Notes: generated by a model from the letters alone, not told the origin. A stretch of DNA of 64,000 nt from Dyella flava (GCF_016904955.1 NZ_JADIKE010000035.1:310001-374000); one strand, 5' to 3'. Positions 52,163 to 61,871 are shown, numbered from the stretch's first letter. Program-made: numbers and translations.

Positions 52163-53008
52163 TCAGTCGAACAACAAGTTGTCGATCAGGCGGGTGGTGC
52201 CCAGGCGGGCGGCAATCAGGGCGACGAGGCCTTCGCGTTCGCTATCGGCAGGCTCGGAAAGGTCTTCGGCACGGCGGATCGCGGCGTAATCGGGTGCAAA
52301 ACCGGACCGTTCGAGTTTGGAAGCGGCGGCTTGCTCGACCACCTTGCGGGCATGGCCCTTGGCGATCAGGTCGCGCATCTGCTGCAGGGTCTGATAGATC
52401 TGTACCGCTTCCGCCCGCTCATCCGGCGACAGGTACTGGTTACGGGAGCTGAGCGCCAGGCCATCTTCAGCACGCTGCGTAGGTGCCCCCATCACCTTCA
52501 CCGGCAGGGCAAGGTCGCGCACCATGCGCTCGATCACCTTCAACTGCTGGAAATCTTTCTGTCCGAATATCGCGATATCCGGCTGCACCAGATTGAACAG
52601 CTTGCAGACCACCGTGGCCACGCCATCGAAGTGACCCGGGCGATGGGCGCCCTCCAGGGTGTCGGTGATTTCCGGCACGTGCAGGCTGACGCTGTTGGCC
52701 GCACCGAATGGATAGATCGTGGTGACATCCGGCGCAAACAAAAGATCGCAACCGAATTCGGCCAGGCCAGCCTGATCCTGAGCCAGCGTGCGCGGGTAAC
52801 GCTCGAAATCCTCGCTGGGACCGAACTGGGTAGGGTTGACGAACACGCTCGCCACCACGCGATCCGTACGTGCCCGCGCCAGCTTGACCAGCGAATGATG
52901 ACCCGCATGCAGGTTGCCCATGGTCGGCACGAAGCCAACCGTGTGCCCCTGCGAGCGCCAGCCACGAATTGTGGCGCGCAGTCCTGCTGCGTCTTGCACC
53001 GTTTGCAT
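52163..53008 (-). CDS. panC: Pantothenate synthetase
   Basis: This 281-residue ligase joins pantoate and beta-alanine using ATP. Motifs are PTMGNLHAGHHSLV (HxGH type), VFVNPTQFGPSEDFERYPRT, GQKDFQQ and LSSRNQYLS. It lies between panB and panD in the pantothenate block. Confidence 0.97.
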   Translation of the reverse strand: MQTVQDAAGLRATIRGWRSQGHTVGFVPTMGNLHAGHHSLVKLARARTDRVVASVFVNPTQFGPSEDFERYPRTLAQDQAGLAEFGCDLLFAPDVTTIYPFGAANSVSLHVPEITDTLEGAHRPGHFDGVATVVCKLFNLVQPDIAIFGQKDFQQLKVIERMVRDLALPVKVMGAPTQRAEDGLALSSRNQYLSPDERAEAVQIYQTLQQMRDLIAKGHARKVVEQAAASKLERSGFAPDYAAIRRAEDLSEPADSEREGLVALIAARLGTTRLIDNLLFD

Positions 53009-53054
53009 GATTTGGCTCTGCCTGAATCGCGTTTGTTGTAACTATAGTTTCGCG

Positions 53055-53885
53055 TTAGTTGTAACTATGTTCGGCCGCCGGAAATGCCCCGCTGCGTACG
53101 TCGGCGACATAGGCTGCGATCGCCTCGCCGACCGAGGACCGGCCGGCGAGGAAGTCTTTGCTGAACTTGGGGCGCTTGCCGGGCGTGAGGCCCAGCATGT
53201 CGTAAACCACCAGCACCTGCCCATCGCAATGCGGCCCGGCGCCGATGCCGATGACCGGGATATCTAGCGCCTTGGTGACACGCTCGCCCAGCGACGTAGG
53301 CACGCCTTCCAGCACCAGCAGGCTGGCGCCCGCCTGCTGCACGGCCAACGCTTCGGCGAGTACCCGGTCTGCCGCGTCCTGCACCCGTCCCTGCACCTTG
53401 TAGCCACCGAACTTGTGCACGGACTGCGGGGTAAGGCCAAGGTGAGCGCAAACCGGTATCACGCGCTCGGTCAGCGCATGGATCGCTTCGAGAATGTGCG
53501 GCCCCGCGCCTTCAATCTTGATCATCGCCGCGCCGGCTTCGCCGACCAGGCGGGCGCCGGCTTCCAGCGCATGGGAAACATCGCGATCAGCCATGAACGG
53601 CATGTCAGCGGCCAGCAGGGTGGCAGACAGACCACGCGCGACCATGGTGGTGTGGTAGACCATCTGCTCCAAGGTTACCGGCAAGGTACTGGACTGCCCC
53701 TGCACGACCATGCCCAGCGAATCACCCACCAGGGCAATGTCGACGCCGGCGTGCTCGGCTTGCGCGGCAAAACTGGCATCGTACGCCGTGAGCATCACGA
53801 TCTTCCGCCCTTCAGCCTTCATCGCGTGCAAGCCCGGCACGGTAACCGGCTTACGGGCTGGAGCGTTGCTGTTTTCCACGTACAC
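53055..53885 (-). CDS. panB: 3-methyl-2-oxobutanoate hydroxymethyltransferase
   Basis: This ~276-residue TIM-barrel enzyme makes ketopantoate. Motifs are VMLTAYDASFAAQAEHAGVD, VGDSLGMVVQG, HLGLTPQSVHKFGG and VIGIGAGPHCDGQVLV. The GTG at 53885 has AAGGA about 9 bases before it and is preferred over the open frame to 53915. Confidence 0.95.
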   Translation of the reverse strand: MYVENSNAPARKPVTVPGLHAMKAEGRKIVMLTAYDASFAAQAEHAGVDIALVGDSLGMVVQGQSSTLPVTLEQMVYHTTMVARGLSATLLAADMPFMADRDVSHALEAGARLVGEAGAAMIKIEGAGPHILEAIHALTERVIPVCAHLGLTPQSVHKFGGYKVQGRVQDAADRVLAEALAVQQAGASLLVLEGVPTSLGERVTKALDIPVIGIGAGPHCDGQVLVVYDMLGLTPGKRPKFSKDFLAGRSSVGEAIAAYVADVRSGAFPAAEHSYN

Positions 53886-53940
53886 GGCCGTTTCCTTCAA
53901 TACCACGGAACACAATTATCCGGCCTCGGATGGCAAAGGC

Positions 53941-54423
53941 TCAAGCAAGCAACTCGCAACCTTGTGTGTCAACGGCTCGTAGCAAATCGGCCACGCGCCC
54001 TTGTCCCGGAATCTCCAGCTCGGGCGCCAATTCATTCAACGGCAGCAACACGAACGCACGCTCGGAAAGATGCGGGTGGGGCAAGGTCAGGCGTTCGTCG
54101 TTGACCGTCTCGCCAGCCACGTGCAGCAGATCGAGATCCAGTATCCGGGGCCCCCAACGCTCTCCGTTGCGTTCGCGGCCGGCCGTGCGCTCGATCTCCA
54201 GCAGGGCGTCGAGCAAGTCATGCGGCGCCAGCGGCGTTTCCAGGGCGACAACAGCATTGAGGAAATCAGGCTGATCATGCACACCCCACGGCGGCGTGCG
54301 ATAGATGTGGGAGTGCGCCAGCATGCGGGTGTGCGGCAGCGATGCCAAGGCCGCGATGGCTCGAAACAGTTGCTGCCGCGAATCGCCGAGATTGCTGCCC
54401 AGCGCAACGTATGCGCGCATCAA
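53941..54423 (-). CDS. folK: 6-hydroxymethyl-7,8-dihydropterin pyrophosphokinase
   Basis: This 160-residue folate enzyme has YVALGSNLGDSRQQL, SHIYRTPPWG, FLNAVVALET, and RWGPRILDLDLL, with the Asp pair that binds Mg-ATP. The start overlaps the pcnB stop by 4 bp (ATGA). Confidence 0.96.
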   Translation of the reverse strand: MMRAYVALGSNLGDSRQQLFRAIAALASLPHTRMLAHSHIYRTPPWGVHDQPDFLNAVVALETPLAPHDLLDALLEIERTAGRERNGERWGPRILDLDLLHVAGETVNDERLTLPHPHLSERAFVLLPLNELAPELEIPGQGRVADLLRAVDTQGCELLA

Positions 54424-55802
54424 CTTGCTCCGGACTTGCCTGCCGTAGGCTTGCGGCGGCGCTTGCGCTTACGCGGCGCGCGTTCGCGCTCGCGCTCCCG
54501 GGTTGTATCCAGATCACCGCCCGGATGATGCAGTGGCAATGCCGCCGCCAGGGTGTCGTGCGGCAATTGCTGGGCATGTCGCCACCATTGCCAAAGCTCG
54601 CTGATGGCCGGCGATTCCGCAGATCGAAGCAAAAGGAAATCGAAAGCGGCACGAAAGCGCGGGTGCGCCAGCAAGCGGAAGACCTTCTTGCGCTGGATCT
54701 GCTCGAACCGTGGCTGCAACGACCAGATTTCTTCCATCGTGATGGTGAAGCGGCGCGGGATCGCGACACGCTGGCACTGCTCAGCCACCACATGCGCCGC
54801 GGCGCGTGACCACGCATCGGTAGCATCCTTGCCGAGGGTGGACCAGGTGTGCGCAAGATCTCGCACTTCACCCCACAACAGCACAGCAAACAGAAACGCC
54901 GGAGTGACCGATTTGCCTTCGGAAATGCGGGCGTCGGTATTTTCCAGACCTTGCTCAATCAACGAACGCAGCGCCCTGTCGCCACGTTTGAGTGCACGCG
55001 CCGTCGCCGGAAACAGGAACTTGAGCAGGCCACATTCCTCAAGCATGTGGAAACTCTTCAGACCATGCCCGGTGAGGAACATCTTGAGCGATTCATCGAA
55101 CAATCGCGCCGCAGCGACACTGCTCAACAGCGGTCCGAGTTCGGCAAACGGTGCGGACGCCTCGGGATCGATATGGAAATCGAGTTTCGCAGCAAGACGC
55201 GCAGCGCGCAGCATGCGTACCGGGTCTTCGCGATAGCGGGTAGCCGGATCACCGATCAGGCGCAGCACGCGATCCTGCAGATCCTCCATGCCGCCGACAT
55301 AATCGCGTACCGAGAAATCGCTGACGTCGTAGTACATCGCGTTGACGCGGAAGTCGCGGCGCAACGCATCCTCCTCGATCGTGCCCCACACGTTGTCGCG
55401 CACGATGCGGCCGTCCACGATGTGGCGGTCGCCCTCGCGCTGTTCGTCGCTGGTGCCGCGAAAAGTGGCCACCTCGATGATCTCGTTGCCGTAGACCACG
55501 TGGGCAAGCCGGAAACGGCGGCCGATCAGGCGACAGTTGCGGAACAGTTTTTTGACTTCATCCGGCGTCGCGTTGGTGGCGACATCGAAATCCTTGGGAT
55601 GGCCGCCCAGCAGCAGGTCGCGCACGGCGCCGCCGACCAAGTAGGCGTTGTAGCCGGCCTCATTCAGGCGATAGAGCACACGCAAGGCCGCCTTGCTGAT
55701 GTTCTTGCGGGAAATCGTGTGCTGCTCGCGCGGGATGATATGCAGCGCTGGCTGGTTCCTGGCTTTGGGATTCAAGCGATCGAAGTCCTTGCGGGTATCC
55801 AA
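54420..55802 (-). CDS. pcnB: Poly(A) polymerase I
   Basis: This 460-residue nucleotidyltransferase adds poly(A) tails that speed RNA decay. Signature: YLVGGAVRDLLLGGHPKDFD (the DxD Asp pair of the polymerase site). The N-terminal REQHTISRKNISKAALRVLY and the basic Arg/Lys-rich tail (RERERERAPRKRKRRRKP) distinguish PcnB from CCA-adding enzymes. It is first in a pcnB-folK-panBCD block, as in E. coli. Confidence 0.95.
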   Translation of the reverse strand: MDTRKDFDRLNPKARNQPALHIIPREQHTISRKNISKAALRVLYRLNEAGYNAYLVGGAVRDLLLGGHPKDFDVATNATPDEVKKLFRNCRLIGRRFRLAHVVYGNEIIEVATFRGTSDEQREGDRHIVDGRIVRDNVWGTIEEDALRRDFRVNAMYYDVSDFSVRDYVGGMEDLQDRVLRLIGDPATRYREDPVRMLRAARLAAKLDFHIDPEASAPFAELGPLLSSVAAARLFDESLKMFLTGHGLKSFHMLEECGLLKFLFPATARALKRGDRALRSLIEQGLENTDARISEGKSVTPAFLFAVLLWGEVRDLAHTWSTLGKDATDAWSRAAAHVVAEQCQRVAIPRRFTITMEEIWSLQPRFEQIQRKKVFRLLAHPRFRAAFDFLLLRSAESPAISELWQWWRHAQQLPHDTLAAALPLHHPGGDLDTTRERERERAPRKRKRRRKPTAGKSGAS

Positions 55803-55913
55803 CTTCCGGTGGCTCGGTCGAACACGCGAGGCATGCCCAGGCTCTCGTCAAAACCGGCCGTAAGCATTGTCCTGTGGGCGTTTCAGTCCACGCGGGAGCA
55901 CCGTATGCGGACA

Positions 55914-55941
55914 TTGCCGGACGAGACAATTCAGATATACT
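55914..55941 (+). promoter_or_regulatory. Sigma70 promoter of tRNA-Glu
   Basis: TTGCCG (55914-55919), 16-bp spacer, TATACT (55936-55941), then a G/C-rich discriminator (ACCGCGCC), as in growth-rate-controlled stable RNA promoters. The tRNA begins 20 bp downstream. Confidence 0.65.
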
Positions 55942-55961
55942 ACCGCGCCTCGCAACAATAC

Positions 55962-56037
55962 GCTCCCATCGTCTAGTGGCCCAGGACACCGCCCTCTCAA
56001 GGCGGGAACACGAGTTCGAACCTCGTTGGGAGCGCCA
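55962..56037 (+). tRNA. tRNA-Glu (anticodon CTC)
   Basis: The cloverleaf is complete: acceptor GCTCCCA/TGGGAGC, anticodon stem CCGCC/GGCGG with loop CTCTCAA (anticodon CTC, reads GAG), T loop TTCGAAC. The CCA end is encoded. A tRNA-Glu(TTC) would be elsewhere in the genome. Confidence 0.95.
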
Positions 56038-56085
56038 CCCTCCTATTATGATCGGCTTTCCGATCCCCAGCAGGCGCACGGCAGC

Positions 56086-56409
56086 ATGACCTTCGTCGTC
56101 ACCGACAACTGCATCAAATGCAAATATACCGACTGCGTCGAAGTTTGCCCTGTCGACGCATTCCACGAAGGCCCCAACTTCCTGGCAATCAATCCGGACG
56201 AGTGCATCGACTGCACCCTGTGCGAACCCGAGTGCCCCGCCAATGCCATTTTCCCGGAAGACGACGTACCAGCCGGCCAGGAGCATTTCACGCCCCTGAA
56301 CAAGGAACTAGCCAAGGCGTGGCCGGTGATCGTCACCCGCAAGGAAGCCCTGCCCGACGCCAAGGAATGGGACGGCAAGCCGGACAAGTTCAAGCTGCTC
56401 GAGCGCTGA
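56086..56409 (+). CDS. fdxA: Seven-iron ferredoxin (FdxA / Azotobacter FdI type)
   Basis: This 107-residue ferredoxin starts [20 protein letters not shown], the pattern binding one [3Fe-4S] and one [4Fe-4S] cluster, with the second Cys group in [14 protein letters not shown]. The C-terminal ~45 residues ([20 protein letters not shown]) are the extension of the FdI subgroup. It lies 48 bp after tRNA-Glu and ends before a strong terminator. Confidence 0.95.
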   Translation: MTFVVTDNCIKCKYTDCVEVCPVDAFHEGPNFLAINPDECIDCTLCEPECPANAIFPEDDVPAGQEHFTPLNKELAKAWPVIVTRKEALPDAKEWDGKPDKFKLLER

Positions 56410-56493
56410 CGCGCGCGGAATCGAGAAGGGAAGCGGGATCAGGAAAACAGCTTTCCGTCCTGGCGCAGCTGACCTGCTTTCGCTCCAAAAGAA

Positions 56494-56518
56494 ACGCCGC
56501 CCATGGGCGGCGTTTTTT
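56494..56518 (+). terminator. Intrinsic terminator after fdxA
   Basis: CGCCGCCC-at-GGGCGGCG followed by TTTTTT, about 85 bp after the fdxA stop. Confidence 0.9.
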
Positions 56519-56619
56519 ATTTTGAATGGCCCAGAGGCCTGGATGGAGGCGGGAATCGAGGCTTGACGCCGGGACGCGCCCACGATTCCCGGCGCGCCAA
56601 TTCCAACCTCCCGCCTGAA

Positions 56620-57213
56620 TCAGCCCTTGCCACCCAGGCGCGACTTCAGGCTGTCGACAACCTTGGCGACCGCAGCAGCCTCACCCTGTGCACGCACTTC
56701 GCTGGAGCCCTGGCCGCTGCTGTTGATGGAGACCACCACCGGACGCGGCGCCACGCTCGGGCCGCTGGAGCTGCTGCTGCCCTTGCCGAACATGCGACCG
56801 AAGAAGCCCGGCTTTTCCACCGGCTCGTCGGAAGCCATCACGCTGAGGTTATAGGTGTGCGCGGCGTCGTCGTGCCCCTGCAAGGTGCCGAGATCGCCAT
56901 TGGCCAGCGCCTCGCCCACGCGGCGATAGGTTTCATCCACGCCATTGGCCAGGATGAAGCCATCGGTAATCGTGCCCGGGTTGCTGCCCACGCGCGCCGT
57001 AGCGCCGTTAGGCGATGGCAGGTTGCTGCCCGCCTGCGGGATGACCAGGGCCGCGGTAGCTGAAGGCGTATCCAGACCCGGAGGGATTTCCAGCGGCGAC
57101 TCCTGCTTGGCGTTCTGCCACGCCTTTTCGGTACGGAACATACCGCAGCCCGAAAGCAGCAGGCCAGTGAGAGCCAGGGCCGGCAGGGCAACGGCGAGGG
57201 ACGTTTTCTTCAT
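56620..57213 (-). CDS. bamC: Short BamC-like outer-membrane lipoprotein
   Basis: This 197-residue protein has a lipobox LLLSGC with Cys near 23. The mature N-terminus (EIPPGLDTP, ALVIPQAG) recalls the BamC lasso that binds BamD. One helix-grip-like segment follows (DETYRRVGEALANGD...YNLSV), where E. coli BamC (~340 aa) has two. It lies right after dapA, as bamC does in E. coli. The C-terminal third is Ser/Gly-rich. The assignment rests mainly on synteny and the N-terminal part. Confidence 0.7.
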   Translation of the reverse strand: MKKTSLAVALPALALTGLLLSGCGMFRTEKAWQNAKQESPLEIPPGLDTPSATAALVIPQAGSNLPSPNGATARVGSNPGTITDGFILANGVDETYRRVGEALANGDLGTLQGHDDAAHTYNLSVMASDEPVEKPGFFGRMFGKGSSSSSGPSVAPRPVVVSINSSGQGSSEVRAQGEAAAVAKVVDSLKSRLGGKG

Positions 57214-57262
57214 GTAGTGAGATTCCGTAGGTGTTCCGTAGTTGAGTCGGGCAACCGCCCGG

Positions 57263-58156
57263 TCAGGCGGCATCCGCCAAGGATGCCAGAGTCGCCAAGG
57301 CCTTGCGCAACTGCTCGCGCGCCGGCCCCTGTTCCAGTGCCACCAGCGGCAGCCGCGGCGTGGCCGTTCCCAGCCCCAGATCGGGCAAACCCGCCTTCAC
57401 GGCGATCGGGTTGGGCGCGCAGTTGAGCGCCTGCACCAGCGGATCGAGCGCGGCGTTGCAATGTGCCGCGGCCGCGCGGTCGCCCGCGGTGGCCGCATCA
57501 CACAATGCGCGAAAAGCCCTGGGTACGAGATTGGCCACCACCGAAACAGTGCCCGCTGCGCCGGACAGCATGGCTTCCGCCGCGCTGCCATCGTCGCCGG
57601 ACAAATAGACGAAATCCGGCCGCACAAGTTCCGCAGTCTGCTTGATGCGTTCCGCGTCGCCGCGCGCTTCCTTGATGCCGACGATCGCCGGATGCTCGCG
57701 CAGGATCGACGTGGTCTGGGGTAACAGGTCGCAGCCCGTGCGGGAAGGCACGTTGTAGAGCAGCACCGGCAAGCCACCCCGGTCGGCCACTTCGAGGTAA
57801 TGACGGCGCAGACCTTCCTGCGTGGGTCGCACGTAGTACGGCGCGACGACCAGGGCGGCATCCGCCCCCAAGGCGTGAGCGCGCTTGGTCAGCGCAACCG
57901 TCTTGGCGGTGCCTGCTTCGCCAGTTCCTGCGATGACGGGAATACGCCCTGCCACGTGCTCGACCGCGAAGGCCAGCAGACGATCGTATTCGTCATGTTC
58001 AAGCATGTGAGCTTCGCCGGTGGAACCGGCGACGACCACCGCCTGGGTGCCGCCCGCGATCTGGAAGTCGAGCAGGCGAGCGAATGCCGCCATATCGAGC
58101 GCCCCATCCGATCCGAACGGGGTAACCAGCGCGCAGACGCTTCCGTGAATATTCAT
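57263..58156 (-). CDS. dapA: 4-hydroxy-tetrahydrodipicolinate synthase
   Basis: This 297-residue aldolase condenses pyruvate and aspartate semialdehyde in lysine and diaminopimelate synthesis. Active-site motifs are GSTGEAHML, LYNVPSRTGCDL (Tyr) and VGIKEARGD (Schiff-base Lys). The order with bamC and the divergent gcvR-bcp matches E. coli. Confidence 0.95.
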   Translation of the reverse strand: MNIHGSVCALVTPFGSDGALDMAAFARLLDFQIAGGTQAVVVAGSTGEAHMLEHDEYDRLLAFAVEHVAGRIPVIAGTGEAGTAKTVALTKRAHALGADAALVVAPYYVRPTQEGLRRHYLEVADRGGLPVLLYNVPSRTGCDLLPQTTSILREHPAIVGIKEARGDAERIKQTAELVRPDFVYLSGDDGSAAEAMLSGAAGTVSVVANLVPRAFRALCDAATAGDRAAAAHCNAALDPLVQALNCAPNPIAVKAGLPDLGLGTATPRLPLVALEQGPAREQLRKALATLASLADAA

Positions 58157-58403
58157 GGCGCCATCCGCACAAAACCAAGACCAAAAGGATGCACTAAGCC
58201 ATTCTGCACAGTCGGTGCATTGACTCGACAGGCGCCCGCCTGCCTTCGCCAGTACCCCCGTGATAGGCGCGCAGACAGTGCGGCGACGCCTGCGCAGAAC
58301 GGTTCAGAACATCTCCCCATGTTACTTGCGGCCCTGCTGGACGGGCAAGTAAGCTGGCGTTTCGTTCGTCGTCATCCCGCACGACGCGGGGTCGCCATCG
58401 TCC

Positions 58404-58967
58404 ATGTCCACCAACCCTTTTTCCGCGCGATCCAGCAACGACCACCAACTGCTGATCCAGACGCTGACCCCGGCAGCGCGCACGCCGCTGCTGGCGCTCG
58501 CCCGGCGCATCGCCGATGCCGGCTGCAACCTGTCTGATGCGCGGGTTTCCACCATCGGCGCGGACACCTCGCTCACCCTGCTCGCCACCGGCGCCTGGGA
58601 CGCAGTAGCCAAACTCGAAACAGCGCTGACCAAGCTGGCCCGTGAAGAAGAGCTTCGCCTGACCCATTACCGTACCAGCCCACGCGAGCCGAGCGGGCAT
58701 CTATTGCCGTATCTGGTGGAGGTGGTGTCGTCGGACCGCCCCGGCATCCTGGTAAAGATCGTCGACTTCTTCAATCGCCACGACATCAGCGTGGAGCAGT
58801 TGAGCTCGTTGCGTTATCAGGCGATGCAGACCGGCGCCGCGATGTTCCAGGCGCAGTTCACCATCGGGGTCCCGGACAAGCTGCATATTGCCGCGTTGCG
58901 CGACGACTTCCTCGAGTTCTGCGATGGCCTGAATCTGGATGCCATCATGGATCCGGTGAAGTTCTAG
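58404..58967 (+). CDS. gcvR: Glycine cleavage system transcriptional repressor GcvR-like (two ACT domains)
   Basis: This 187-residue protein has two ACT domains: LLIQTLTPAARTPLLALARR... at the N-terminus and PYLVEVVSSDRPGILVKIVDF after residue 100. GcvR binds GcvA and glycine in E. coli. Position between dapA (divergent) and bcp supports the name. Confidence 0.87.
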   Translation: MSTNPFSARSSNDHQLLIQTLTPAARTPLLALARRIADAGCNLSDARVSTIGADTSLTLLATGAWDAVAKLETALTKLAREEELRLTHYRTSPREPSGHLLPYLVEVVSSDRPGILVKIVDFFNRHDISVEQLSSLRYQAMQTGAAMFQAQFTIGVPDKLHIAALRDDFLEFCDGLNLDAIMDPVKF

Positions 58968-59071
58968 GATGCTCCACGCGGAGTGGTCTGACAAGGCTGT
59001 TTCCGTCACATCACACGCGCTAGTCTCCCCTCCAGCAAGTGCAAAACGTAAGTCTGGCTTCTGGAGAGCAC

Positions 59072-59533
59072 ATGCCCGATCTAGGCAAGAAAGTCCCCAA
59101 GCTGCAAGGCGTCACCGGTGACGGCAGTACGCTGAAACTCGATTCACTGAAAGGCCAATGGGTAGTCGTGTACTTCTATCCCAAGGACAGCACGCCCGGC
59201 TGTACCAACGAGGCCAAAGACTTCCGCGATCTCTATCCGAAGTTCAAGAAGCGCCATGCCGAAATCATCGGCGTCTCGCGCGACTCCGTGAAATCCCACG
59301 CCAATTTCGCCAGCAAGCAGGAACTGCCGTTCCCGCTGGTTTCCGATCCTGACGAAACCTGGTGCAGCGCCTTCGATGTGATCCATGAAAAGGTGCTGTA
59401 CGGGAAACGTCACATGGGCGTGGTACGCAGTACTTTTTTGATCGACCCCGACGGCAAGCTCGCCGCGGAGTGGCGGGGCGTGAAAGTGCCCGGCCATGCC
59501 CAGGCGGTGCTCGACGCCATACCTGCCCGGTGA
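59072..59533 (+). CDS. bcp: Thiol peroxidase of the Bcp/PrxQ type
   Basis: This 153-residue peroxiredoxin has the peroxidatic motif YFYPKDSTPGCTNEA, with the peroxidatic Cys in PGCT. GVSRDSVKSHANFA and RSTFLIDPDGKL are typical of Bcp. The ATG at 59072 follows CTGGAGAG. It reduces hydroperoxides with thioredoxin in the cytoplasm. Confidence 0.95.
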   Translation: MPDLGKKVPKLQGVTGDGSTLKLDSLKGQWVVVYFYPKDSTPGCTNEAKDFRDLYPKFKKRHAEIIGVSRDSVKSHANFASKQELPFPLVSDPDETWCSAFDVIHEKVLYGKRHMGVVRSTFLIDPDGKLAAEWRGVKVPGHAQAVLDAIPAR

Positions 59534-59609
59534 CTACGACGTTCCACGCTCTCGCCATCGTTTACGTGAAGCGACCCATCCACCTCTCAACTTGTGAGGT
59601 TTCTTCCGC

Positions 59610-60989
59610 ATGACCGGAAGCAAGCGCATCTACGCTCTCGACACCAATGTGCTGTTGCACGACCCCACCTCGCTGTTCCGCTTCGAAGAACACGACGTCT
59701 TCATTCCCATGACGGTGCTGGAGGAACTGGACGAAAAGAAGAAAGGCGCCTCGGAAGTTTCGCGCAACGGTCGCCAGGTCAGCCGTTTCCTCAATGAGCT
59801 GATCGAACGCGGCAACGGGCATGGCATCAGCAACGGCCTGGAACTGACCAGCCCGGAAGGCGTGACGCTCAGACGCGGCGGGGCGGTTGGTCGGCTGTAT
59901 TTCCAGCAACGCACCACCAACGGGCACGGCAAGGCTGACAACCAGATCCTGTCCTCGGTGATCGAGCTGCGCGACCAGAATCCGGACCGCTCAGTCATCC
60001 TGGTCACCAAAGACATCAACCTGCGCATCAAGTCCAAGATCTATGGCATCGATGCGGAGGACTACGAAAATGATCGCGCCCTCGACGACTTCGCCCTGCT
60101 CTACACCGGCTCCACCGAGTTGCCGGAAAGCTTCTGGGACAAGCATCCCGAAGTGCAGTCGTGGAACGAGCGTGGCCGCACCTACTACAAACTCGATCGC
60201 CACGAGGATGAAGACTGGTATCCCAACCAGTGCCTGTTCCTGCCCGGCGACGACAATGTGGAATTGCGCGTACTGCATATCGACGAGCAGCGCGCAACGC
60301 TGGTCCTGCTCGATGACCACAGTCACAGCAACCACAGCGTATGGGGTATTGCCGCCCGCAATCGCGAGCAGAACTTCGCCCTCAATGTGCTGATGGACCC
60401 GGATGTCGATTTCATCACCCTGCTCGGCACCGCCGGTACCGGCAAGACCTTGCTGGCGCTGGCGGCCGGCCTTGCACAGGTCATGGATCAGCAGCGCTAT
60501 CGCGAAATCATCATGACCCGCGCCACGGTCTCGGTCGGCGAGGACATCGGCTTCCTGCCCGGCACTGAAGAGGAAAAGATGACGCCGTGGATGGGCGCAC
60601 TCACCGACAACCTCGAAGTGCTCGCCAATCCGGAAGAAGGCGGCAGCTGGGGACGCCAGGCCACCAACGACCTGCTCGCCTCGCGCATCAAGATCCGCTC
60701 GCTCAACTTCATGCGCGGCCGTACCTTCCTCTCGCGTTACCTGATCATCGACGAGGCCCAGAACCTCACGCCGAAGCAGATGAAAACCCTGATCACGCGC
60801 GCCGGTCCCGGCACCAAGATCGTGTGCCTGGGCAACGTGGAGCAGATCGATACGCCATACCTGACCGAGACCACCTCGGGCCTGACCTATGCCGTCGACC
60901 GCTTCAAGCATTGGGCGCACTCGGCGCATATCACACTGCGGCGTGGCGAGCGTTCGCGGCTGGCGGATTTTGCGTCGGAGGCGATGTAA
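59610..60989 (+). CDS. PhoH-family protein with N-terminal PIN domain (PhoH2/YlaK type)
   Basis: This 459-residue protein has a PIN nuclease domain (YALDTNVLLHDPTSLFRF, DNQILSSVIEL) followed by a PhoH ATPase with Walker A GTAGTGKTLLALAAGL and Walker B RYLIIDEAQNLTPKQ. Members of the family unwind and cut RNA in some bacteria. It stands between bcp and thiD, six bases before the thiD start. Confidence 0.92.
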   Translation: MTGSKRIYALDTNVLLHDPTSLFRFEEHDVFIPMTVLEELDEKKKGASEVSRNGRQVSRFLNELIERGNGHGISNGLELTSPEGVTLRRGGAVGRLYFQQRTTNGHGKADNQILSSVIELRDQNPDRSVILVTKDINLRIKSKIYGIDAEDYENDRALDDFALLYTGSTELPESFWDKHPEVQSWNERGRTYYKLDRHEDEDWYPNQCLFLPGDDNVELRVLHIDEQRATLVLLDDHSHSNHSVWGIAARNREQNFALNVLMDPDVDFITLLGTAGTGKTLLALAAGLAQVMDQQRYREIIMTRATVSVGEDIGFLPGTEEEKMTPWMGALTDNLEVLANPEEGGSWGRQATNDLLASRIKIRSLNFMRGRTFLSRYLIIDEAQNLTPKQMKTLITRAGPGTKIVCLGNVEQIDTPYLTETTSGLTYAVDRFKHWAHSAHITLRRGERSRLADFASEAM

Positions 60990-60995
60990 GTTCGC

Positions 60996-61784
60996 GTGGT
61001 GCAGTCGACCACTCCACCCGTCGCCCTCACCATCGCCGGTTCCGATTCCGGCGGTGGTGCGGGCATTCAGGCCGATCTGAAAACATTCCATGCACATCAC
61101 GTGCATGGCTTGTCCGTCATCGCCGCCATCACCTCGCAAAATACGCGCGGCGTGACGGCGGTGCATCCGGTGCCGCTCGGCCATATCCGCAGCCAGATTG
61201 ACGCTGTATTCGATGATTTTCCCATCGTGGCCGTAAAAACCGGCATGCTCGGCAATGCCAAAACCGTGCGCCTGGTTGCCAGGGAATTACGAAAGCGCAA
61301 ACCCGCCTGGCTGGTGGTCGACCCGGTGATGATTTCCACCAGCGGCTCGCGCCTGCTCGATGAAGACGCCGTCGAGGCCATGGTGAACGAACTGATTCCA
61401 TTGGCCGATGTGCTGACGCCAAACATCCCGGAAGCGGAAGCCTTGCTCGGCTATTCACTGCGCACCGCCAGACAGCTGACCGATGCCGCCGAAGCCTTGC
61501 TGGCTCTGGGCGCAGGCAGCGTGCTGCTGAAAGGCGGGCACGCTCGCGGGGGTGAGGTGGTGGATCGATATGTCGACGAGCGCGGCGCCATGGAAATCCG
61601 CCATGCCCGTCTGCCGCGCGAGGGCCACGGCACCGGCTGCACACTGGCCTCGGCCATCGCCGCCGAACTTGCCCTTGGCCATACGCCGCGCGCGGCGGTA
61701 CGCCGGGCGGCCGCCTACGTCCATCGCACGCTGAAGAACGGTTATCGCCCGGGTGGCGGCGCCGTCCACGTGCTGCGTCACTGA
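60996..61784 (+). CDS. thiD: Hydroxymethylpyrimidine / phosphomethylpyrimidine kinase
   Basis: This 262-residue ribokinase-fold enzyme makes HMP-PP for thiamine. Motifs are TIAGSDSGGGAGIQADLKTF, VDPVMISTSGSRLL, LTPNIPEAEALLG and GHGTGCTLASAIAAELA. The start is a GTG. No TPP riboswitch is visible before it; it is likely read from the phoH transcript. Confidence 0.94.
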   Translation: MVQSTTPPVALTIAGSDSGGGAGIQADLKTFHAHHVHGLSVIAAITSQNTRGVTAVHPVPLGHIRSQIDAVFDDFPIVAVKTGMLGNAKTVRLVARELRKRKPAWLVVDPVMISTSGSRLLDEDAVEAMVNELIPLADVLTPNIPEAEALLGYSLRTARQLTDAAEALLALGAGSVLLKGGHARGGEVVDRYVDERGAMEIRHARLPREGHGTGCTLASAIAAELALGHTPRAAVRRAAAYVHRTLKNGYRPGGGAVHVLRH

Positions 61785-61871
61785 GTCGGATTTGCCGTAA
61801 AATCCTTGACTTGCGGCCGTCCGGCCACATACTCCGCCCTTGCCCCAGGCGCTATCCGAGCCGCTTTCACG

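Noticed and set aside
60930-61000. TPP riboswitch before thiD
   Set aside because: thiD starts six bases after the phoH stop, leaving no room for an aptamer.
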